A DNA stretch of 64,000 nt. Origin: Sedimentitalea sp039941015. GTDB taxonomy: Bacteria > Pseudomonadota > Alphaproteobacteria > Rhodobacterales > Rhodobacteraceae. Positions 7,909-15,456 of the stretch are shown here, piece by piece. Location: NCBI RefSeq assembly GCF_039941015.1, contig NZ_JBDVFI010000051.1. One strand, 5' to 3'. The notes beneath the pieces are model-generated. The model was not told where the DNA came from. It worked only from the letters and a program-made list of their open reading frames with translations, and searched no databases. Each line of letters starts with the position of its first letter. Within the stretch, counting starts at the first letter, position 1. The position numbers and the translations under genes are program-made.

Positions 7909-8598
7909 TCAACCCAGGGCGTATCCCGCGCCACGAACGGTGCGCACCGGATCATCGCCACCATGCTGCATCAACGCCTTGCGCAACCGACCGACGTGAA
8001 CGTCAACTGTTCTTGTGTCGACATAGATGTCGCGGCCCCAAACACGGTCCAAAAGCTGCTCGCGACTCCAGACACGGGCGGGCTTTTCCATAAAGTTGCG
8101 CAGCAGGCGAAACTCGGTCGGGCCGAGTTTGATCGGTTTGCCGTCACGGCTGACCTTGTGGGTCTCGCCATCCAGCAGAATGTCGTCGAATTCAAGTTGA
8201 ACTCCGACAGCGGAGGGACGCGTGCGGCGTAATTGTGCCCGCACGCGTGCCATCAGTTCAACCACTGAATACGGCTTGATCACATAGTCATCCGCACCGG
8301 TTTCCAGCCCCCGCACCTTGTCGACTTCTTCAGAGCGAGCAGACAACATGATGATTGGGATTCCCCGCGTCACCTGACGGGTCTTGAGCCGTCGACAGAC
8401 CTCGATCCCGCTGAGATTGGGCATCATCCAGTCGAGCACGATCACATCGGGCGTGTCTTCGTCGACCACCAACAACGCCTCTTCGCCGTTCTCGGCCTGA
8501 CAGACGCGAAAACCCTCTGAGGCGAGGTTATAGCTCAGCACTTCGCGCTGGGCAGGTTCATCTTCGACAACGAGAACGGTGGGTTTGTCAGCGGACAT
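7909..8598 (-). CDS. phoB: Phosphate regulon response regulator PhoB
   Basis: Cytoplasmic OmpR-type response regulator of 229 residues. The receiver domain has acidic residues E12 and D13, phosphorylation site D56 in VIVLDWMMP, and K108 in YVIKPYS. The C-terminal half is a winged-helix DNA-binding domain with RTVDVHVGRLRKAL and the closing RTVRGAGYAL. The ATG at 8598 is used, but a TTG six bases upstream (8604) has a better-spaced AAGG and could be the real start. It follows phoU by 13 bases as the last gene of the pst operon. No partner kinase gene phoR is present in the window. Confidence 0.93.
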   Translation of the reverse strand: MSADKPTVLVVEDEPAQREVLSYNLASEGFRVCQAENGEEALLVVDEDTPDVIVLDWMMPNLSGIEVCRRLKTRQVTRGIPIIMLSARSEEVDKVRGLETGADDYVIKPYSVVELMARVRAQLRRTRPSAVGVQLEFDDILLDGETHKVSRDGKPIKLGPTEFRLLRNFMEKPARVWSREQLLDRVWGRDIYVDTRTVDVHVGRLRKALMQHGGDDPVRTVRGAGYALG

Positions 8599-8611
8599 GA
8601 TCAAACGAACC

Positions 8612-9316
8612 TTATGCAGTCAGAGAAGTCGTATCGGCCTTGGGCCGGTCTTCGTCGGGGCGTTCGCCGGTGACCAGATAAATCACCTGCTCTGCGATAG
8701 ACGTCACATGATCACCCATACGCTCAATATTCTTGGCAATGAAATGCAAATGCATGCAGGGGGTGATGTTGCGCGCGTCCTCGAGCATGAAAGTCAGAAA
8801 CTCGCGGAACAGGGCATTATACATCTGGTCGACCTCGCGGTCGCGCACAATCACATGCTTGGCAAGATCCACGTCACGCTGAACATAGGCGTCCAGCGCA
8901 TCCTCGAGCATTTCCTCGACTTCACGCGCCATACGGCGAAGGGCCGCCGCGCTGTCGTTGACCGGAGGGATCTGGGACAGGACCGTGGTCCGCTTGCCGA
9001 TATTCTTGGCGTAGTCGCCGATCCGCTCCAGATTGCCGCTGATCTTGGTCACGGACAGGATCAGGCGCAGATCCGACGCAGTAGGCGCACGGGTGGCAAT
9101 GACACGCGCGGTCTCTTCGTTGATCAGTTCTTCAAGGCCATCGATCGCCTTGTCGTTTTCGCGCACCTTGGTGGCCAGTTCTTCGTCGCGGTTTTCCAGC
9201 GATCGGGCGGAATCGTTGATTGCCGCTTCGACCAGCCCGCCCATTTTCATGATCTGGGCCTGGATGGTTTCGAGATCACGGTCAAACGCCGAGGCAATGT
9301 GATTTTGATCAGACAT
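8612..9316 (-). CDS. phoU: Phosphate signalling protein PhoU
   Basis: PhoU links the Pst transporter to PhoR/PhoB and damps the Pho response when phosphate is sufficient. The 234-residue protein is all-helical, with the two repeated three-helix PhoU units visible around residues 15-100 and 115-215. Metal-binding style motifs appear, for example NLERIGDYAKNI in the first half and NIERMGDHVTSI in the second, both characteristic of PhoU. It lies 10 bases after pstB and 13 before phoB. It is a peripheral membrane protein on the cytoplasmic side. Confidence 0.95.
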   Translation of the reverse strand: MSDQNHIASAFDRDLETIQAQIMKMGGLVEAAINDSARSLENRDEELATKVRENDKAIDGLEELINEETARVIATRAPTASDLRLILSVTKISGNLERIGDYAKNIGKRTTVLSQIPPVNDSAAALRRMAREVEEMLEDALDAYVQRDVDLAKHVIVRDREVDQMYNALFREFLTFMLEDARNITPCMHLHFIAKNIERMGDHVTSIAEQVIYLVTGERPDEDRPKADTTSLTA

Positions 9317-9326
9317 GGGATATCCT

Positions 9327-10124
9327 TTAGCCGATACGGCCAGTGATGTAGCTTTCAGTGCGCGGGTCTACGGGGTTGGTAAAGATATCGCCGGTTTCAC
9401 CGAACTCTACCAATTCACCCAAATGAAAGAAGGCGGTTTTCTGGCTGACACGGGCGGCCTGCTGCATCGAGTGGGTTACGATGACAACCGTAAAGTTCTG
9501 CCGCAGTTCATCGATCAATTCCTCGACCTGTGCAGTCGCAATCGGGTCAAGCGCCGAGCAGGGCTCATCCATCAGCAAAACTTCTGGTTCGGTGGCGACC
9601 GCGCGGGCGATGCACAGGCGTTGCTGCTGTCCGCCCGAAAGGCCAGTGCCCGGCGCATCAAGTCGGTCCTTGACCTCGTTCCAGATGGCGCCGCGACGCA
9701 GGGCGCGTTCGACGATGTCATCCAGATCGGACTTGGAGCTGGCCAGACCATGGATGCGCGGCCCGTATGCGACGTTGTCATAGATGGATTTGGGAAACGG
9801 GTTGGGCTTTTGAAACACCATTCCGACCTTGGCGCGCAGTTGCACCGGATCGACACTCTTGGCGTAGATGTCCTGGCCATCCAATTCGATGTTCCCGGTC
9901 ACGCGACAGATGTCGATGGTGTCGTTCATCCGGTTCAGACAGCGCAAGAATGTCGATTTCCCACAACCTGACGGGCCGATAAAGGCCGTCACGTTGTTGT
10001 TGGCAATGTCCACATTCACGTCGTTGATGGCATGGGTATCGCCGTAATAGACATTGACGCCGCGCGCGGTGACCTTTGTCTCGGCGGACTCGACGCCGCG
10101 CTCAATTGTTCTCATGTCGTTCAT
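9327..10124 (-). CDS. pstB: Phosphate ABC transporter ATPase PstB
   Basis: ATPase of the high-affinity phosphate importer. From the chosen start the protein is 265 residues with Walker A GPSGCGKS at 50-57, signature LSGGQ at 162-166 followed by QQR, and Walker B LLMDEP at 183-188. The PstB-specific LRCLNRMNDTI follows Walker A. The ATG at 10124 is preferred because an AGGA stands 7-8 bases upstream. A start at 10154 would overlap pstA and add ten unconserved residues. It is the fourth gene of pstSCAB-phoUB. Confidence 0.94.
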   Translation of the reverse strand: MNDMRTIERGVESAETKVTARGVNVYYGDTHAINDVNVDIANNNVTAFIGPSGCGKSTFLRCLNRMNDTIDICRVTGNIELDGQDIYAKSVDPVQLRAKVGMVFQKPNPFPKSIYDNVAYGPRIHGLASSKSDLDDIVERALRRGAIWNEVKDRLDAPGTGLSGGQQQRLCIARAVATEPEVLLMDEPCSALDPIATAQVEELIDELRQNFTVVIVTHSMQQAARVSQKTAFFHLGELVEFGETGDIFTNPVDPRTESYITGRIG

Positions 10125-10147
10125 TTCGAAGTCCTTTTCCGGAGCGC

Positions 10148-11449
10148 TTACCATTTGCGTTCGAATTTCTGCCGCAGATAGATCGCGACCATGTTCATCA
10201 TGACGAGGAACCCGAGCAGTACGAGGATAGCAGCCGACGTTCGCGAAACGAAGCCGCGTTCGGGACTATCGGCCCAGATGAAGATTTGTGTGGGAAGTGC
10301 GGTGGCACTGTCAAACGGGCTGCTTGCTGCCGACGTGATGAACGCGTTCATCCCGATGAGCAGAAGCGGTGCCGTCTCGCCGAGGGCCTGTGCAAGTCCG
10401 ATGATGGTGCCTGTCAAGACGCCCGGCATGGCCAGCGGCAGGACGTGCTGAAAGACAACCTGCTGTTTGGATGCGCCCAGACCAAGTGCGGCCTCGCGGA
10501 TCGACGGCGGAACCGCCTTGAGTGCTGCGCGGGTGGCGATGATGATCGTTGGCATTGTCATCAACGCCAGTGTCAGACCGCCGACAAACGGCGCAGAGCG
10601 CGGCAGGCCAAACCAGCCGATAAACACCGCCAAAGCCAGCAAACCAAACACGACCGAAGGGACCGCCGCGAGGTTGTTGATGTTGACCTCGATGAAATCG
10701 CTCAGCTTGTTCTTGGGCGCAAACTCTTCAAGGTAAATCGCAGAGCCAATTCCCAGCGGGAACGAGATCAGAAAGCAGGTCAGCAGCGCCCAGAAGGAGC
10801 CGACAAGAGCGCCCTTGAGGCCCGCCAGTTCCGGAAAGCGCGAGTCTGCATTGGTGAACAGCGCCCAATTGAAGGGTTTGGAAATTGCACCTTCGGCCTT
10901 CAGGTCATCGAACCACTGGATTTCGTTGTTCTTCACCCGCCGATGTTCTTCCGGCGTGTCCCGCTCAATCAAGCCCTTGTTCAATTGATCGAAGGGGTCA
11001 GACACAGGCACGGTCATCGTGATCGTCTGACCGATCAAATTCGGATCAGCCACGACCAGATCGCGCAGTTCAAACTGTGCACCATTGGAGAGGATGCCTT
11101 CGACTGCGCGAGAAGTCTTGCGGTCGCTCATGTCAACGCCGGGCAACATCTTGCCTAGCGACGCGCCAAGTGCGTCATCAAAGCCACCGCGCGGCAGCCT
11201 ATCCTCGGGGATTTCCTCGGGATCGACATAGACATCAAGCGTGATGTGCGTCTGGGTAAACGCCTGCCAGCCCGTCGAAAGAAGCGATCCAACGAGGATG
11301 AAGAGCATCAGGAAGGCAATAGAAATCGCGCCCAGGCCGATCCATTGCAGGCGCATTTGCCTGCGGCGACGTCCTTTGAGCGAAGCCGCGACAAGGTCCG
11401 TCGAGCTGACCCGTTGGGGAACGCCGGGTGCGTTTGTGATATCGGTCAT
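10148..11449 (-). CDS. pstA: Phosphate ABC transporter permease PstA
   Basis: Inner-membrane permease of 433 residues, longer than the roughly 300-residue enterobacterial PstA. The extra length is an N-terminal region with one membrane segment (about residues 35-58) and a periplasmic domain of about 150 residues, as is usual in alphaproteobacteria. The C-terminal half carries the MetI-type permease domain with the EAA-like loop REAALGLGASKQQVVFQHV. It sits 10 bases after pstC and pairs with PstC to form the channel. Confidence 0.93.
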   Translation of the reverse strand: MTDITNAPGVPQRVSSTDLVAASLKGRRRRQMRLQWIGLGAISIAFLMLFILVGSLLSTGWQAFTQTHITLDVYVDPEEIPEDRLPRGGFDDALGASLGKMLPGVDMSDRKTSRAVEGILSNGAQFELRDLVVADPNLIGQTITMTVPVSDPFDQLNKGLIERDTPEEHRRVKNNEIQWFDDLKAEGAISKPFNWALFTNADSRFPELAGLKGALVGSFWALLTCFLISFPLGIGSAIYLEEFAPKNKLSDFIEVNINNLAAVPSVVFGLLALAVFIGWFGLPRSAPFVGGLTLALMTMPTIIIATRAALKAVPPSIREAALGLGASKQQVVFQHVLPLAMPGVLTGTIIGLAQALGETAPLLLIGMNAFITSAASSPFDSATALPTQIFIWADSPERGFVSRTSAAILVLLGFLVMMNMVAIYLRQKFERKW

Positions 11450-11459
11450 GTCCAGGGCC

Positions 11460-12836
11460 TCAATCGTAAGCTTCGCGGTACTTGCGCACGATGCGCAGCG
11501 CGAAAATGTTGATGATCAGGGTGACAAGGAACAGCATCATGCCAAGGGCAAACGCGGCCAGTGTCTTGGGGTTGTCAAACGAAGTGTCGCCAATCAGCAG
11601 CGTCACGATCTGAACCGTCACGGTGGTGACGCTGTCGAGCGGATTGATCGTCATCTTGGCGATGAGACCGGCCGCCATCACCACGATCATCGTTTCGCCG
11701 ATTGCACGGCTGACCGCCAGAAGAACACCGCCAACGATGCCCGGCAGGGCCGCCGGGAACAGAACCGTCGTCATCATTTCAGCGCGCGTCGACCCAAGGC
11801 CAAGCGCCCCGTCCCGCAATGACCGCGGAACCGCAGACAATGCGTCATCCGCAAAGGAGGAAATGAAGGGGATCAACATGATCCCCATGACCCCGCCCGC
11901 TGCAAGCGCGGTGTTGGGGGCAACGTCCAGTCCAATGGACTGTCCAAAATTCCGGATGGCGGGTGCGACGACGAGAATGGCAAAGAAGCCATACACAACC
12001 GTTGGAACGCCGGCGAGAATTTCAAGAAATGGCTTTACGATCGAGCGGAATTTTCGCGGCGCGAATTCATTGAGGTAGATGGCCGAGAACAGGCCAATCG
12101 GCACGGCGACCACCAAGGCAACAACGGTGATCACGATTGTTCCGACGAACACCGGCAACCAACCGAATGCCCCCTCTGCCGCAATCTGGTCTTCACGCAA
12201 CGGGATCTGAGGCTCCCAGTTGGTTCCGAACAGAAAATCTGTCAGCGGCACGGCGTCAAGGAACCGAATGGTTTCGTAGGTCAGCGAAACGATGATCCCG
12301 ATCGTGGTGAAAATCGCCACGGTCGAACAAAAGATCATGAGCCCGGATACGATACGCTCGACACCTTGACGCGCGCGGAAATCAGCAGCAACGCGAGACC
12401 GGGCAAAGACAAGCAGGGCAAGTGACAACATCGCAACAACGACAACCAGCAACCAACCTGCATTGGTATGCAGCTGGGCATAACGTTCAGACGCCGCAAT
12501 CTTCCAGTCTTCGGGCGTTCCGAATACCTGCCCGTTTGCCAGCGACTTGATCTCGGCGAGCACCAGTTGTGTGCCCCCGCCATCAAGCCCCTCAAGAACG
12601 CCATTTGGCAGCCCGCCCATAATCATTCCATCGATGATCGGACCCTGAACCACCAGCCAGAGAAGAATGAAAGTCAGCACCGGCACAAGGATCAGGAGTG
12701 CCGAGAACAACCCATGATATGAGGTCAGAGAATGCAACCTGCCGCCGCCGTCGCGGATCGACTTGGCCGCAATTCGGTTGATCAGGTAACCGGCAACTAC
12801 GGCGGCGATAAGCAGGAGGAACGGAAGAGCTGTCAT
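11460..12836 (-). CDS. pstC: Phosphate ABC transporter permease PstC
   Basis: Inner-membrane permease of 458 residues. The N-terminal 190 or so residues have additional hydrophobic segments typical of the long alphaproteobacterial PstC. The C-terminal domain shows VALVVAVPIGLFSAIYLNEF, AGVPTVVYGFFA and the coupling loop REGALGLG-like segment (RDGALGLGSTRAEMMTTVLF), all diagnostic of PstC. It lies 70 bases after pstS, separated by a hairpin that may lower its expression relative to the binding protein. Confidence 0.93.
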   Translation of the reverse strand: MTALPFLLLIAAVVAGYLINRIAAKSIRDGGGRLHSLTSYHGLFSALLILVPVLTFILLWLVVQGPIIDGMIMGGLPNGVLEGLDGGGTQLVLAEIKSLANGQVFGTPEDWKIAASERYAQLHTNAGWLLVVVVAMLSLALLVFARSRVAADFRARQGVERIVSGLMIFCSTVAIFTTIGIIVSLTYETIRFLDAVPLTDFLFGTNWEPQIPLREDQIAAEGAFGWLPVFVGTIVITVVALVVAVPIGLFSAIYLNEFAPRKFRSIVKPFLEILAGVPTVVYGFFAILVVAPAIRNFGQSIGLDVAPNTALAAGGVMGIMLIPFISSFADDALSAVPRSLRDGALGLGSTRAEMMTTVLFPAALPGIVGGVLLAVSRAIGETMIVVMAAGLIAKMTINPLDSVTTVTVQIVTLLIGDTSFDNPKTLAAFALGMMLFLVTLIINIFALRIVRKYREAYD

Positions 12837-12859
12837 ATGCCTGTTCTTTCCAAATAGTA

Positions 12860-12885
12860 CCCAGGGCGCGTCACTGCGCCCCGGG
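12860..12885 (-). terminator. Hairpin between pstS and pstC (possible attenuator)
   Basis: The arms CCCAGGGCGC and GCGCCCCGGG pair over nine of ten positions with a six-base loop, between the pstS stop and the pstC start. There is no long T-run on the minus strand, so read-through or 3'-end stabilisation of pstS mRNA fits better than full termination. This would give more binding protein than permease. Confidence 0.55.
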
Positions 12886-12906
12886 TTATGCGATTGTCTT
12901 CGGAAT

Positions 12907-13944
12907 TTATTCCGGCGCGCTCATCGCTTTGCCGCCCAGAACTGCGTCCTGAAGGTCAGCGCGGTTGTCATCGGAAAGCGCCACCAAGCCACGCTCGGAC
13001 AGGTAACCACCGGCCTCCAGCGCATCATCCGACATGTATTCTTCGATGAATTCGTTGAGGTTCGGGATCACACCACGATGCGCGTTCTTGACGTAAAAGA
13101 ACAGCGGGCGCGAAACCGGGTAGGATTTGTCGGCGATGCTGTCTGTGCTGGGCTCGACGCCTTCGATCATGACGCCTTTCAGCTTGTCGAGGTTTTCGTA
13201 GAGGAACGAATAGCCAAAGATGCCCAATGCGTTCGGGTCTGCTTCGAGACGCTGAACGATCAGGTTGTCGTTTTCGCCAGCTTCGACAAAGGGTCCGTCG
13301 GTGCGCATACGCGAGCAGTTTTCTTTGACCCAGTCGCCATCAAAGCCACCGTCGTGGACATAGGACAGCTCTTCACAACCAGCGTGCATGGCCAGTTCAA
13401 CGAATGCGTCACGGGTGCCCGAAGTTGGCGGAGGGCCGTAAGCGAGGATTTCGACGGCGGGCAGGTCAGGGTTGATCTGGTCCCATGTGGTGTAAGGATT
13501 GTCGGCCCACTCGCCGTCAACCGGAACCTGTGCACCAAGCGCGCGGTAGATTTCACCCAGTGTCAGGTCCCAGGCAAATTCGTTGCTGCGCGAAACGGCC
13601 ATGGACAGACCGTCAAAACCGATCAGGGCTTCGGAAACTTCGGTCACGCCGTTCGACTGGCACAGTTCGTATTCCGAAGCTTTCATGGCGCGCGAGGCGC
13701 CGGTGATGTCGGGATGCTGTTCACCGATGCCGCCGCAGAAGATTTTCATGCCGCCGCCGGTGCCGGTGGATTCGACGATTGGCGAAGCAGCACCGGTATT
13801 GTTAGCGAATTGCTCGGCCACAGCCTGTGTGTAAGGGAACACGGTGGACGAGCCGACAATACGGATTTCGTCACGCGCAGCAGCGGCTGTGGCGGACACG
13901 GCGAACAGTGCCAGTGTCGACACAGAAAACTTGGTGAAAGACAT
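12907..13944 (-). CDS. pstS: Phosphate-binding periplasmic protein PstS
   Basis: High-affinity periplasmic phosphate receptor of 345 residues. It has a Sec signal peptide (hydrophobic residues 5-20, cleavage probably after the alanine run near 23) and then IRIVGSSTVFPYTQAVAEQF. The phosphate-pocket motifs are STGTGGGMKIF and ITGASRAMK, and SGTRDAFVELA follows later. It is the first gene of the operon, transcribed leftward from a promoter region with a Pho-box-like repeat. Confidence 0.95.
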   Translation of the reverse strand: MSFTKFSVSTLALFAVSATAAAARDEIRIVGSSTVFPYTQAVAEQFANNTGAASPIVESTGTGGGMKIFCGGIGEQHPDITGASRAMKASEYELCQSNGVTEVSEALIGFDGLSMAVSRSNEFAWDLTLGEIYRALGAQVPVDGEWADNPYTTWDQINPDLPAVEILAYGPPPTSGTRDAFVELAMHAGCEELSYVHDGGFDGDWVKENCSRMRTDGPFVEAGENDNLIVQRLEADPNALGIFGYSFLYENLDKLKGVMIEGVEPSTDSIADKSYPVSRPLFFYVKNAHRGVIPNLNEFIEEYMSDDALEAGGYLSERGLVALSDDNRADLQDAVLGGKAMSAPE

Positions 13945-14015
13945 AATATCTCCTGATTGTCATTTCGGATCGGTTCGGTCGATCTCTGCTGCGTGCTAGT
14001 GAGATTCTGTGATGC

Positions 14016-14037
14016 TTATGCAAAACTTATGTGACAG
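14016..14037 (-). promoter_or_regulatory. Candidate Pho box upstream of pstS
   Basis: On the minus strand CTGTCACATAA is followed directly by GTTTTGCATAA, an 11-base direct repeat matching at 7 of 11 positions. The first unit is close to the PhoB half-site CTGTCATAWAW. It lies about 70 bases before the pstS start, as expected for the pst promoter. The rest of the 13945-14284 gap shows no gene I can support. Confidence 0.6.
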
Positions 14038-14284
14038 TTTTGTAATGGCCTGCCGGAGCGCCGTTACGTCATGTAAATAAGGTCAGACCCCATCAACGTC
14101 AGGTTGAACCGCTCGCTTGAAGAGATCGCTGATTCGACAATACTCCGCTGAAAGGCTGGTTCCGCGGGTGGTGAAGCCTTCCGCAATCCGTTCTCTATGT
14201 CTTGTACCCAGAGCAATTGCCCGACGCACATATTGCGGTTAGGATCCAACGTGAATTCATCTCAATGGCGGATCTGCCGGACAT

Positions 14285-15370
14285 ATGGCCGAAGGCACAG
14301 ACAAACCGAACCCGAATGACAGCTTGGCTGTTCAGAGTGGAAGCGATCATGACGAACGCAATTCGATCGCTTTGCCGTCCGAGGTCGCAGGCTCGGGCAG
14401 GCTTGACCGCATTGTCAAAACCGCGCGGGCCTATGCAAAGCAAGCAGCCTCGGAAAACACTCTAAAGGCCTATTCAAAGGACTGGGCCCATTTCGCCCGA
14501 TGGTGTCGGATGAGAGGGGCAGAGATCCTGCCTCCTTCAGCAGAGATTGTCGGACTTTACCTTGCCGACCTTGCCGCGCCATCGGACGGCTCCCCTGCCC
14601 TTACTGTATCCACCATCGATCGGCGTCTGTCTGGACTGACGTGGAATTATGCCCAACGCGGAATGGTGCTTGATCGCAAGGATCGTCATATCGCCACGGT
14701 GCTGGCCGGGATCAAACGCAAACACGCCCGCCCCCCTGTGCAGAAGGAAGCGATCCTGCCCGAGGATATTCTGGCCATGGTCGCGACACTGTCTTTTGAT
14801 CTGCGTGGATTGCGCGACCGGGTAATCCTGCTTTTGGGATATGCTGGCGGGCTTCGCCGATCCGAGATCGTATCGTTGGATGTTGGCAAGGACGACACGC
14901 CAGACAGCAAGGGGTGGGTCGAACTTCTTGAAGGTGGTGCTTTGCTGAGGCTCAATGCCAAGACCGGTTGGCGCGAGGTCGAGATTGGCCGGGGATCGTC
15001 CGAGCAAACCTGCCCCGTTCATGCGCTGGAACAATGGCTGCACTATGCCAAGATCGATTTTGGCCCGATTTTTGTACGCACGTCACGTGATGGCAAGCGC
15101 ACCCTCGACGCCCGGCTGAACGATCGGCACGTTGCCCGCCTGATCAAAAAGACCGTGTTGGCCGCAGGTTTACGCCCGGAATTGCCCGAAGAAGAACGGC
15201 TTGCCTTGTTCTCTGGCCACTCCTTACGTGCAGGTCTCGCCTCGAGCGCTGAAGTCGACGAACGGTATGTGCAAAAGCATCTCGGCCATGCCTCGGCTGA
15301 AATGACCCGCAGATACCAACGCCGACGCGACCGTTTTCGTGTGAATCTGACGAAAGCCGCAGGGCTTTGA
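14285..15370 (+). CDS. Tyrosine-type site-specific recombinase/integrase
   Basis: The 361-residue protein has an N-terminal SAM-like DNA-binding domain (about 40-150, including ENTLKAYSKDWAHFARWC) and a C-terminal catalytic domain. The catalytic set looks complete: R191 in GYAGGLRRSE, probable K226 in AKTGWR, H312 and R315 in GHSLRAG, H335 in HLGHAS, and nucleophile Y344 in TRRYQRR. Integrases of this size occur in phages, islands and as stand-alone chromosomal genes. No cargo, excisionase or attachment repeat is visible nearby, and composition matches the chromosome, so it may be a long-resident solitary integrase. It is separated from the next gene by a short gap containing a CtrA site. Confidence 0.85.
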   Translation: MAEGTDKPNPNDSLAVQSGSDHDERNSIALPSEVAGSGRLDRIVKTARAYAKQAASENTLKAYSKDWAHFARWCRMRGAEILPPSAEIVGLYLADLAAPSDGSPALTVSTIDRRLSGLTWNYAQRGMVLDRKDRHIATVLAGIKRKHARPPVQKEAILPEDILAMVATLSFDLRGLRDRVILLLGYAGGLRRSEIVSLDVGKDDTPDSKGWVELLEGGALLRLNAKTGWREVEIGRGSSEQTCPVHALEQWLHYAKIDFGPIFVRTSRDGKRTLDARLNDRHVARLIKKTVLAAGLRPELPEEERLALFSGHSLRAGLASSAEVDERYVQKHLGHASAEMTRRYQRRRDRFRVNLTKAAGL

Positions 15371-15416
15371 TCGGCCTCAGATTGTTTCTGGTCTGACGCA
15401 GACCTCACAGCGTCCC

Positions 15417-15432
15417 TTAACACCCCGTTAAC
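15417..15432 (+). promoter_or_regulatory. Consensus CtrA-binding site (TTAA-N7-TTAAC)
   Basis: The sequence TTAACACCCCGTTAAC is an exact match to the alphaproteobacterial CtrA full site, two TTAA half-sites spaced by seven bases with the final C. It ends 25 bases before the proposed start of the DivL-like gene, so CtrA could activate or block that promoter. Confidence 0.7.
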
Positions 15433-15456
15433 CATTCTCCGGGCAAATTAGGACAG

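Noticed and set aside
7645..8232. Long plus-strand frame over phoB and its downstream gap
   Set aside because: It is antisense to phoB and reads like a shadow of the regulator gene.
14064..14100. GTAAATAAGGTCAGACCCC-like stretch reminiscent of mobile-element ends
   Set aside because: I could not find a partner copy or inverted repeat in the window, so no element boundary can be supported.
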